Shown here: piece after piece, positions 1-5,748 of the stretch
Numbering within the stretch: the stretch's first letter is position 1
How the letters are laid out: each line of letters opens with the position of its first letter
NCBI GenBank assembly: GCA_937911885.1
Contig: CALDPW010000006.1
Coordinates: 1-5,772 of the forward strand
Length of the DNA stretch: 5,772 nucleotides
Source: an uncultured Clostridia bacterium
GTDB lineage: Bacteria; Bacillota; Clostridia; Christensenellales; UBA1242
Direction: 5' to 3'
Program-made: the position numbers and the translations under genes
Notes under the pieces: generated by a model
What the model was told of the DNA's origin: nothing
What the model saw: the letters and a program-made list of their open reading frames with translations, nothing else
Databases searched by the model: none

Positions 1-1460
1 CCACCACAGCAAGGACATGTTGTGTTAACCCAGCTATCAATACGGCTTAATGGGCTTTCGCCATCATCGGTTGGAGCATAGTGGTCAACCTCAGGAAGTG
101 TTACTGGAAGTTGATTTTCTGGAACAGGAACCCAACCACATTTTTCGCAGTTAATCAAAGGTACTGGTTCACCCCAATAACGTTGGCGGCTAAATACCCA
201 GTCACGCATTTTGTAGTTAACTTCGTGTTTTCCTAAATTGTTTTCTTCTAGATATTTTGTTAAAGCTTCTTTTGCTTCTTCAACTGTTAGGCCAGTGAAT
301 TTATCTGAGTTAATAAGTTTTGCACCTGTTCCCAAATAATCAGCTTTTTCAAAAGCTTTATTAGCAACATCTCCACCTGAAATAACTTCAATCATTGGCA
401 AATCAAATTTTTTAGCAAAATCAAAATCTCTACCATCGTGTGTAGGAACAGCCATAACAGCACCACTGCCATAGTTTGCTAATACATAGTCGCCAATAAA
501 CACAGGAACTTGTTTGCCGTTTACTGGATTAATAGCATAAATACCATCAAGCAAGCATCCGGTTTTTTCTTTAATTAATTCGGTGCGTTCAAATTCGGTT
601 TTATGTTTTGAAGTTTCAATATATTTTTCAACTTCATCCCAATTTTTAATTTGTGGTTTTAATTTTTGAACTAATTCGTGTTCAGGAGCAAACACAAAAT
701 ATGTTATACCAAACACGGTTTCAATACATGTTGTAAATACTTCAAACTTATCACCAGTGTTAAGTGTGCAATAAAGTGTTGTGCCTTCGCTTCTGCCAAT
801 CCATTTGCGTTGCATTGCTTTAATGCTATCCCAATATTCGGTTTCATCTAAACCATCAAGCAATTTTTGAGAATATTCCGACATTTTTAGCATCCATTGG
901 CTTTTTGGACGTTGTTCAGTTGTGGCACCACAACGTTCGCAAACACCACCTTCGCTTTCTTCGTTACTCAATCCAATTTTACAATTTGGGCACCAGTTAA
1001 TATTTGCTGTTGCTTTGTATGCTAGGCCATGTTTATAAAATTGTAGGAACAACCATTGTGTCCATTTGTAGTAATCTTCGTGGCTAGTTGCAATTTCTCT
1101 ATCCCAGTCAAACGAAATACCAAGAGATTTAATTTGTTTTTTAAAGTATGCAATGTTATCGGCAGTAATACCTTTTGGAGGCAATCCTGTTTTAATTGCA
1201 TAGTTTTCTGTTGGCAATCCAAAACTATCCCAACCAATAGGGAATAGCACGTTGTAACCTTGTGCTCTGCGCTTTCTTGCAATAATATCCATAGCAATTT
1301 GGTTTGGTGTGTGTCCACAGTGAAGACCACTTCCAGATGGATAAGGGAATTCAAGCAAAATATAATATTTTGGGCGAGTTGTATCACCAGTTACGGCATG
1401 ATATCTACCTTCTTCCTCCCAAATTTTTTGCCATTTTTGTTCAATTTTTTTAAAATCCAT
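1..1460 (-). CDS. leuS: Leucyl-tRNA synthetase, N-terminal part (3' end of gene beyond the left edge)
   Basis: This cytoplasmic class I synthetase charges tRNA-Leu with leucine using ATP. The frame is open from the ATG at 1460 to the left edge: 486 full codons of an enzyme normally about 800-870 residues. Visible in order are the Rossmann start with a HIGH-type motif reading HCGH (47-50), the block GWDSFGLPTENYAIKTG (76-92), a Cys4 ribbon (C157, C160, C174, C177), QWMLKMSEYS (188-197), RKWIGRSEG (218-226), the CP1 editing domain (about 227-415) with VMAVPTHDGRDF (335-346), RDWVFSRQRYWGEP (419-432), and CxxC pairs at 438/441 and 482/485. The KMSKS loop and tRNA-binding domains lie outside the window. 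The start is supported by GGAG seven bases upstream (1468-1471). One oddity is that the usual editing-site TTRPDT reads TTCIET (243-248). D345, matching the editing Asp of the E. coli enzyme, is kept. Identification is secure; the truncation is the window edge, not a mutation. Confidence 0.97.
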   Translation of the reverse strand, partial: MDFKKIEQKWQKIWEEEGRYHAVTGDTTRPKYYILLEFPYPSGSGLHCGHTPNQIAMDIIARKRRAQGYNVLFPIGWDSFGLPTENYAIKTGLPPKGITADNIAYFKKQIKSLGISFDWDREIATSHEDYYKWTQWLFLQFYKHGLAYKATANINWCPNCKIGLSNEESEGGVCERCGATTEQRPKSQWMLKMSEYSQKLLDGLDETEYWDSIKAMQRKWIGRSEGTTLYCTLNTGDKFEVFTTCIETVFGITYFVFAPEHELVQKLKPQIKNWDEVEKYIETSKHKTEFERTELIKEKTGCLLDGIYAINPVNGKQVPVFIGDYVLANYGSGAVMAVPTHDGRDFDFAKKFDLPMIEVISGGDVANKAFEKADYLGTGAKLINSDKFTGLTVEEAKEALTKYLEENNLGKHEVNYKMRDWVFSRQRYWGEPVPLINCEKCGWVPVPENQLPVTLPEVDHYAPTDDGESPLSRIDSWVNTTCPCCG

Positions 1461-1490
1461 AATTTTTCTCCAATAATATATAAGTAAAAT

Positions 1491-1505
1491 TACACTATAA
1501 GTGTA
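1491..1505. repeat. 15-bp inverted repeat in the leuS leader (possible operator)
   Basis: TACACT and AGTGTA form perfect 6-bp arms around a 3-bp ATA centre. An extra copy of GTGTA follows at 1506-1510, giving a partial direct repeat. If the weak -10 at 1510-1515 is real, the repeat spans the expected transcription start, a typical place for a repressor site. It could equally be a chance palindrome in AT-rich DNA. No regulator gene is visible in the window. Confidence 0.35.
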
Positions 1506-1509
1506 GTGT

Positions 1510-1538
1510 AGTATAAAAACACTAAAAAATCAAATAAA
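1510..1538 (-). promoter_or_regulatory. Candidate leuS promoter (weak)
   Basis: On the minus strand TATACT (1510-1515) matches the -10 consensus at five of six positions. The hexamer 17 bases upstream, TTTATT (1533-1538), is a poor -35. An alternative pairing is TTGATT (1528-1533) with TACACT (1505-1510), also 17 apart. Because the upstream gene has its own terminator, a leuS promoter is expected in this 129-bp gap, but the exact hexamers are uncertain. Confidence 0.35.
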
Positions 1539-1564
1539 AGCCCAATAATTTGGACTAATATAAT

Positions 1565-1590
1565 AAAAAAAGATTGCAAAACGCAATCCT
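1565..1590 (-). terminator. Rho-independent terminator of the 170-aa gene
   Basis: Read on the minus strand, GATTGC (1583-1588) pairs with GCAATC (1572-1577) around a 5-base loop. One G-U and one A-U pair extend the stem, and a run of seven T follows (1565-1571). The hairpin begins at the last base of the stop codon, leaving no trailer. T-rich sequence also lies on the plus-strand side, but no plus-strand gene reads into it, so its job is to end the minus-strand gene before leuS. Confidence 0.85.
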
Positions 1591-2102
1591 TATTTTTTTG
1601 TTGTTTTTGGTGCAGCTGTTGAAACTTTGATTAATGATAATTTATAATCATCAGATTCAATCATAGCGTCGGCCATAAGTTTTGGTATGTAGCAAGGCAT
1701 TTTATCTAATACTTGCTCGCGAGTGTCGCCCAGCACTTTTCCGTAAGCGAATGGCGATAAATTATTCAAAACTGCAACTTTTGCAAATTTATCATAATTA
1801 TCAGAAAAGTTTGCTATAGGGTTTTCGTATAAGGGTGCACCTGGAACTTCTGGCTTAATAACCATGGTGTAAAATGACCTAGTCATATCAAATGACAATC
1901 TAATAAAATCAGATTCGGAACCTTTTGAACTATCATAGTGCCCACGTGCAATATGTTCTAACGCTTCGGCAATTAAAATATCTTCAAGAATTTTTGGGTT
2001 CATTTTATCAAAACAATCGGGATCGGTTTTCATAATCTTAATAACATATGCTTGTGCGAGTGGCAGGAGTTTTTCGTAGTGTTCATTTTGTTTATCAACC
2101 AT
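1590..2102 (-). CDS. Unrecognised 170-aa soluble protein
   Basis: I do not recognise this family. The reading frame is credible: it has its own near-consensus promoter, a ribosome site (AAGGTGG, six bases before the ATG) and a terminator abutting the stop codon. The product looks cytoplasmic and mostly helical in its first 55 residues (KLLPLAQAYVIKIMK, then KILEDILIAEALEHIA), with no signal peptide or membrane segment. The middle holds a Pro-rich stretch (84-95), then a probable helix with LNNLSPFAYGKVLG (112-125). Cysteines are only at 30 and 137. The last ten residues (STAAPKTTKK) form a basic, probably disordered tail. It is transcribed divergently from the acyltransferase-fold gene across 204 bp, which may mean shared control but does not prove related function. 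No catalytic or DNA-binding motif could be seen. The existence of the gene is well supported; its role is unknown. Confidence 0.85.
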   Translation of the reverse strand: MVDKQNEHYEKLLPLAQAYVIKIMKTDPDCFDKMNPKILEDILIAEALEHIARGHYDSSKGSESDFIRLSFDMTRSFYTMVIKPEVPGAPLYENPIANFSDNYDKFAKVAVLNNLSPFAYGKVLGDTREQVLDKMPCYIPKLMADAMIESDDYKLSLIKVSTAAPKTTKK

Positions 2103-2130
2103 AATTAACCACCTTTATAAATTATACCCA

Positions 2131-2159
2131 ATTATAATACTTTTTTTAAGATTAGTCAA
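2131..2159 (-). promoter_or_regulatory. Sigma-A-type promoter of the 170-aa gene
   Basis: On the minus strand TTGACT (2154-2159, five of six to consensus) and TATAAT (2131-2136, perfect) are separated by exactly 17 bases. The predicted start is near 2124, giving a leader of about 22 bases that contains the AAGGTGG ribosome site. This is one of the two best promoter matches in the window and suggests strong, housekeeping-sigma transcription. Confidence 0.8.
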
Positions 2160-2221
2160 CATTTAATAATTTTGCAAATATACAACAAAAATTATTTGTC
2201 TAATTTTATTTTTTTAATTGC

Positions 2222-2250
2222 TTGATAAACTTAAGTGTAAATGATATTCT
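2222..2250 (+). promoter_or_regulatory. Extended -10 promoter of the acyltransferase-fold gene
   Basis: TTGATA (2222-2227) lies 17 bases upstream of TATTCT (2245-2250), and the -10 is preceded by TGA, the TGn extension used by sigma-A promoters. An A/T-only tract at about 2201-2218 just upstream resembles an UP element. The predicted start is near 2257, giving a leader of about 50 bases. The -35 is about 60 bp from the -35 of the divergent gene, so the two promoters sit back to back without overlapping. Confidence 0.7.
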
Positions 2251-2306
2251 ATAAGAGTAAATTAATATAAAAAAAGCACGAAATATGTGTTTATTGGAGA
2301 AAAATT

Positions 2307-3260
2307 ATGTTTGGAAGAAGACCTGACGGTGTTAGAATTAAAGCTATTGATGTTATTGAGCAAATCGCTCCACATTTTATGCCAATGAGAATAGATGCAA
2401 TTAATTATATGACTCATCAAGTTCGTTGCGAAGATATGGATGCTTGGATTAAAGAAAAAAGCGAAAAAGAAGGAATTAGATTTAACTATATGCACATAAC
2501 AATTGCGGCAATTGTTAGATTGCTTGCAGAACGTCCTGCGTTAAATCGTTTTATTATGCGTGGAGCAATTTATCAACGTAAACGCATTACAATTTCGTTA
2601 ACAATCAAAAAAGAACTTAGAGATGATGGCGAAAGTGCAACATTAAAAATTCCATTTACTGGTAGAGAAACAATTTACGAAGTTAAAGAAAAAGTTGATA
2701 AAGCTATTAAAGATAGTTGTCAAACTGCTAATGGCACACAAGAATTTGCTGGCAAAATTAGTGGTATACCAAACTTTTTATGCCGTTGGGCTGTTAACAC
2801 TCTTAACTTTTTAGATAGAAGAAATATGTTACCAGGATCTTTGTTGGATAACGCTAGTCCTTTTCACACAAGTTGTTATGTTACATATTTAAAAAGTGTT
2901 AAAACCGATGCAATTTATCATCATATTTACAACTTTGGAACAACTGGTATTTTTGTTGCTATTGGTAAAGAAAAATATGCTCCAGTTGTTGAACAAGAAG
3001 AACTTAAAGTTGGCAAGGTTATGAACCTTGGTTTTACTATGGATGAAAGATTTGCAGATGGATTTTATTTTGCAAAAAGTTTAAGAGTTATGGATGCAAT
3101 GTATCATAGCTTGCAAGACTTAGAAAAACCATATGAAATCACTGATAAAGTGGTTATTGCACAAGAACAAAAAGACTTAAAAAAAGCAGCAAAAAAACAA
3201 GCAAAGCTAGATAAAAAAGCAAAAAAAGCTGAAAAGAAAGCTGCAAAAAAGAATAAATAA
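2307..3260 (+). CDS. CAT/E2-fold acyltransferase-like protein without the catalytic His, Lys/Ala-rich tail
   Basis: The 317-residue protein resembles a Firmicutes family usually annotated as '2-oxo acid dehydrogenase subunit E2' and has the trimeric chloramphenicol acetyltransferase / E2 catalytic fold. Support includes the N-terminal RRPDGVR (4-10), YMHITIAAIVRLLAERPALNRFI (61-83), ITISLTIKKEL (94-104), SPFHTSCYVTYL (184-195), IYHHIYNFGTTGIFVAIG (203-220) and the C-terminal DERFADG (246-252), aligned with the DHRxxDG motif of E2 and CAT. There is no lipoyl or E1/E3-binding domain and no dehydrogenase gene nearby, so it is not a normal pyruvate dehydrogenase component. Glu247 replaces the catalytic His. 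I recall DER in relatives too, which would make this a family trait. Residues 289-317 hold 15 Lys and 7 Ala. The ATG has GGAG seven bases upstream and the gene ends at its own terminator. The fold is fairly secure; the substrate and any remaining activity are unknown. Confidence 0.85.
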   Translation: MFGRRPDGVRIKAIDVIEQIAPHFMPMRIDAINYMTHQVRCEDMDAWIKEKSEKEGIRFNYMHITIAAIVRLLAERPALNRFIMRGAIYQRKRITISLTIKKELRDDGESATLKIPFTGRETIYEVKEKVDKAIKDSCQTANGTQEFAGKISGIPNFLCRWAVNTLNFLDRRNMLPGSLLDNASPFHTSCYVTYLKSVKTDAIYHHIYNFGTTGIFVAIGKEKYAPVVEQEELKVGKVMNLGFTMDERFADGFYFAKSLRVMDAMYHSLQDLEKPYEITDKVVIAQEQKDLKKAAKKQAKLDKKAKKAEKKAAKKNK

Positions 3261-3265
3261 AAAAC

Positions 3266-3302
3266 AATACCTAGCCCCAGTGGCTGGGTATTTTTAATTT
3301 TT
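3266..3302 (+). terminator. Strong rho-independent terminator of the acyltransferase-fold gene
   Basis: AATACCTAGCC (3266-3276) pairs with GGCTGGGTATT (3282-3292) over 11 bp, with one G-U pair, around the loop CCAGT. The T-rich run 3291-3302 follows. It starts five bases after the stop codon and separates this gene from the next plus-strand gene, whose promoter begins only a few bases further on. Confidence 0.93.
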
Positions 3303-3307
3303 GAATA

Positions 3308-3336
3308 TTTACTTTAATAAATTTGTGTTGTATAAT
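3308..3336 (+). promoter_or_regulatory. Promoter placing transcription start on the ATG of the 325-aa gene
   Basis: TTTACT (3308-3313, four of six to the -35 consensus) and TATAAT (3331-3336, perfect) are 17 bases apart. Six bases (AAAAAC) separate the -10 from the ATG at 3343, so a start seven bases downstream of the hexamer would be the A of the ATG. No ribosome site exists in that gap. The arrangement predicts a leaderless mRNA. Confidence 0.75.
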
Positions 3337-3342
3337 AAAAAC

Positions 3343-4320
3343 ATGAAAGACGAAAAATATTTAAAAATTTACAACGAAATATTTTATGCTCCAATTTCGC
3401 ATATTGAGTTTTTAATAAAAAACAATGTGTTTAATTCAGAGTGTGTTGAATATATTTGTCAGCATTTGCTTTATGTTAAAAAAAGTTGTGAACAAACCGA
3501 GAAGGAAATGAGGTTTTTTCAGCACTACCCAAAAGCAAAAGAGTTAATTTCGCTTATTGATAAACAAAAAACACTAACAGATAAAGCCGAGATTGATAAT
3601 CTTCAAACACAAATTGATGAAATTAAAAAATTGTTTGATGTTTCGGCTGAACCAGCAGTTATACAATCTACTGCCGAATTAAAATCCTTTTTAATATTAT
3701 TAAAACAATTGTGGGCAGTTGATCAAATAAAATTAGCAACCGAACCTGTTACAACACAAACATCAATATCTCAAACTTTAAAACAATTAAACACACCAGG
3801 TGAATTTAGTGTTGTTCAATTAACCATATGGGCAAAACAAATTATTAATGATTATTTTTTGAGCATGGGGATGGATATAAAACCTAAGGTTTGTATTGGG
3901 GATGTTGCAAATCAAACATTATTTGATTTAAGTTCGCAGTTAGATCAGCCAATCTTGTGTTTAAGTAAAGATTTGTTCAAACCTATAAGTTCAAAAGATG
4001 AAAAACAAGAGTTTGTTTCGGCAATTATTAAAAATTGTGCAGTTTGCTATTCTCAAATGGTGTTAACCGATGTTAAACACATCAAAAAGAATCCCGAGGC
4101 TGCTTTGGTTGGCTTGGATATTGTTAATGCACAAGTATTAAAAAAAGAACAAAATCAAAAACTTGCATCTAGTTTTGCTGGTAGCGAAGTTGATAGAGTT
4201 GTTTATAGGTCTAAAAACAAATTTGTTATTGTTCCAATTCAACAATCAGAGCAAATGCAGTTTGTTAATTATGTTAATAACTTAATTGTTGCAAAAACAA
4301 ATAAAAAAAGTATGGGGTAA
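3343..4320 (+). CDS. Unrecognised 325-aa protein, probably from a leaderless mRNA
   Basis: I do not recognise this family. It looks cytoplasmic, with no signal peptide or membrane helix. Residues 45-98 are rich in Lys, Glu and Gln with leucine or isoleucine at heptad-like spacing (KELISLIDKQ, then EIDNLQTQIDEIKKL) and probably form a coiled coil. A Gln/Thr-rich linker (about 132-152) leads to a C-terminal region from 155 on. Within it, KVCIGDVANQ...PILCLSKDLFKPIS, then EFVSAIIKNCAVCYSQMV, loosely recalls the core of M48-type metallopeptidases, but no HExxH is present, so this is only a hint. The frame opens further upstream at a TTG (3301), but that lies in the terminator tail and promoter. 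I chose the ATG at 3343 because a perfect -10 lies just before it. No Shine-Dalgarno precedes any possible start. The last codons (KKSMG, stop) are part of the shared terminator hairpin with pyk. The gene is well supported; its function is unknown. Confidence 0.82.
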   Translation: MKDEKYLKIYNEIFYAPISHIEFLIKNNVFNSECVEYICQHLLYVKKSCEQTEKEMRFFQHYPKAKELISLIDKQKTLTDKAEIDNLQTQIDEIKKLFDVSAEPAVIQSTAELKSFLILLKQLWAVDQIKLATEPVTTQTSISQTLKQLNTPGEFSVVQLTIWAKQIINDYFLSMGMDIKPKVCIGDVANQTLFDLSSQLDQPILCLSKDLFKPISSKDEKQEFVSAIIKNCAVCYSQMVLTDVKHIKKNPEAALVGLDIVNAQVLKKEQNQKLASSFAGSEVDRVVYRSKNKFVIVPIQQSEQMQFVNYVNNLIVAKTNKKSMG

Positions 4321-4336
4321 TCCCATACTTTTTTTT
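4303..4336. terminator. Bidirectional terminator shared by the 325-aa gene and pyk
   Basis: GTATGGG (4310-4316) pairs with CCCATAC (4322-4328) around a 5-base loop. Seven A precede the stem (4303-4309) and eight T follow it (4329-4336), so both strands carry a stem followed by a T-run. The plus-strand gene's TAA (4318-4320) is in the loop and its preceding codons form the left arm. The pyk stop codon (4335-4337) touches the other flank. The genes are 14 bp apart and end on the same element. Confidence 0.93.
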
Positions 4337-5741
4337 ATACTGTTTCAAATTTAATAATATTGGTTTTGCCAGGTTCTTTTGGTGTTCCACAAATAATAAC
4401 AACAGCATCGCCAGGTTTTGCTAAATGCATATCTTTAACAAGTTTTTTTGCAATGTCGAACATTTCATCAATTGTGCTATAAATTGGTGTTATAACAGGT
4501 TCAACACCCCAACTAAGTTCTAATTGACTATAAACTGATCTGTCTGGAGTTGCTCCCACAATTAGTGCGTGTGGTCTAAAACGGCTAACCATTCTTGCGC
4601 TTTCGCCAGAGTTTGTAAATACAACAATTGCTTTTGACTTTTGCAAAAAGCTTGCATTAACAGCGCTGTGCGAAATTACGTCGGTAACGTTTTCAAGAGT
4701 GTGTTCGTGTGCAGCAAATCTCTTTTTGTAATCAATATGACGTTCGGTTTCTTCTGCAATTTTAGCCATTTGTTTAACAGCTTCAACAGGATATTTTCCA
4801 GCAGCTGTTTCGCCAGATAGCATTACAACGCTTGTTCCATCATAAACAGCGTTGGCAACATCGCTTGCTTCGGCCCTGGTTGGGCGATTGTTATATATCA
4901 TGCTTTCAAGCATTTCGGTTGCAGTAATAACAACTTTTCCTTTCGACTTTGTTTTTTTGATGATTATTTTTTGAAGTTCTGGTAGTTTCGAAATTGCAAA
5001 TTCAACACCTAAGTCGCCACGAGCAACCATAATTCCATCAGAATATTCAATAATTTCATCTAAATTTTTAACTCCAAAAGCACTTTCGATTTTGGAAATG
5101 ATTTGTTGATTGCCTTTATATTTTTTAATTAATGATCTTAATGCTAAAACATCTTCTTTGCAGTTAACAAAACTTGCTGCAATATATTCGGCACCGTTTT
5201 TAATACTCCATGTAATATCAGCAATGTCTTTTTCGTTTAAATAAGTGGTGTTTAATTTAATTCCAGGTATTGCCAAACTTTTTCGGTTTGAAATAACGCC
5301 AGGGTTTAAAACTTTGCAAATAAGGTTGTTGTTTTTAACTTCAACAACTTTAAAACCAATTAAGCCATTGTTTGCCAAAATTTTTTGTCCTGGTTTTATG
5401 TCTGCAATAATTTCGGGTGTGTTTAGGCTAACAATTTCGTTTGTTCCTTCAACATTATCACCAGTAAACACAAAAGTTTGACCTCTTTTTAATTTTTCTT
5501 CACCATTTTTAAATGTTTTTACTCTAATTTCTGGACCACGAGTATCAACCATAATTGCTACAGGTTGCCCAAGTTCGTCTCTAACTTGTTTAATTAGGTC
5601 TATGTTTTGTTGATGTTGTTCAATATCTCCATGACTAAAATTAAGTCTTATAACATTTGCTCCATTTTGAATTAAAGACTTTAGTGCCTTATAGTTATTG
5701 GTTGCAGGTCCTAAAGTTGCTACAATTTTTGTTTTTCTCAC
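4335..5741 (-). CDS. pyk: Pyruvate kinase
   Basis: This cytoplasmic enzyme catalyses the last glycolytic step, moving phosphate from phosphoenolpyruvate to ADP to give pyruvate and ATP. All domains are present: the N-terminal barrel start KTKIVATLGPAT (3-14), NVIRLNFSHG (29-38), DTRGPEIR (66-73), the B domain (about 75-165), the active-site Lys in IISKIES (K217), the metal-binding stretch MVARGDLGVE (238-247), ATEMLESM (274-281), NRPTRAEASDVANAVYDGT, SGETAAGKYPVEAV, and a C-terminal domain ending TNIIKFETV. At 468 residues it matches the short bacterial form without the extra PEP-utiliser-like domain of Bacillus. Glu71 in DTRGPEIR marks the potassium-dependent type. Differences from the usual sequence are NNG for DDG (124-126), F222 after KIESA, and E276 where Gln is usual. 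None removes a core catalytic residue. The start is a GTG with GGAG seven bases upstream; no ATG lies near. It converges on the 325-aa gene and shares its terminator. Confidence 0.98.
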   Translation of the reverse strand: MRKTKIVATLGPATNNYKALKSLIQNGANVIRLNFSHGDIEQHQQNIDLIKQVRDELGQPVAIMVDTRGPEIRVKTFKNGEEKLKRGQTFVFTGDNVEGTNEIVSLNTPEIIADIKPGQKILANNGLIGFKVVEVKNNNLICKVLNPGVISNRKSLAIPGIKLNTTYLNEKDIADITWSIKNGAEYIAASFVNCKEDVLALRSLIKKYKGNQQIISKIESAFGVKNLDEIIEYSDGIMVARGDLGVEFAISKLPELQKIIIKKTKSKGKVVITATEMLESMIYNNRPTRAEASDVANAVYDGTSVVMLSGETAAGKYPVEAVKQMAKIAEETERHIDYKKRFAAHEHTLENVTDVISHSAVNASFLQKSKAIVVFTNSGESARMVSRFRPHALIVGATPDRSVYSQLELSWGVEPVITPIYSTIDEMFDIAKKLVKDMHLAKPGDAVVIICGTPKEPGKTNIIKFETV

Positions 5742-5748
5742 AATTTCA

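Noticed and set aside
1022..1487. Open frames of 63-121 codons overlapping the 5' part of leuS in other frames and on the opposite strand
   Set aside because: They lie inside the secure leuS frame, have no ribosome site worth the name and encode low-complexity Phe/Asn/Cys-rich products typical of antisense reading of an AT-rich gene.
1461..1589. T-box leucine riboswitch before leuS
   Set aside because: The gap is only 129 bp and part of it is the terminator of the upstream gene. No T-box core sequence, specifier stem or antiterminator is visible.
2121..2126. Second TATAAT on the minus strand downstream of the main -10 of the 170-aa gene
   Set aside because: It has no acceptable -35 at 16-18 bases and its start would leave almost no leader before the ribosome site. 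The 2131-2136 copy has a far better -35.
2185..2199. ACAAA/TTTGT inverted repeat in the divergent promoter region
   Set aside because: The arms are only five bases of A/T-rich sequence, expected by chance here, and are not aligned with either promoter.
2262..2495. 77-codon minus-strand frame overlapping the start of the acyltransferase-fold gene
   Set aside because: It is antisense to conserved coding sequence, rich in Phe, Asn and Ser, and has no ribosome site.
3301..3342. Upstream TTG start adding 14 residues to the 325-aa protein
   Set aside because: The TTG lies in the T-tail of the previous terminator, the added codons run through the -35 and -10 elements, and no ribosome site precedes it.
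5245..5481. 78-codon plus-strand frame inside pyk
   Set aside because: It is antisense to the conserved B domain of pyruvate kinase and has no supporting signals.
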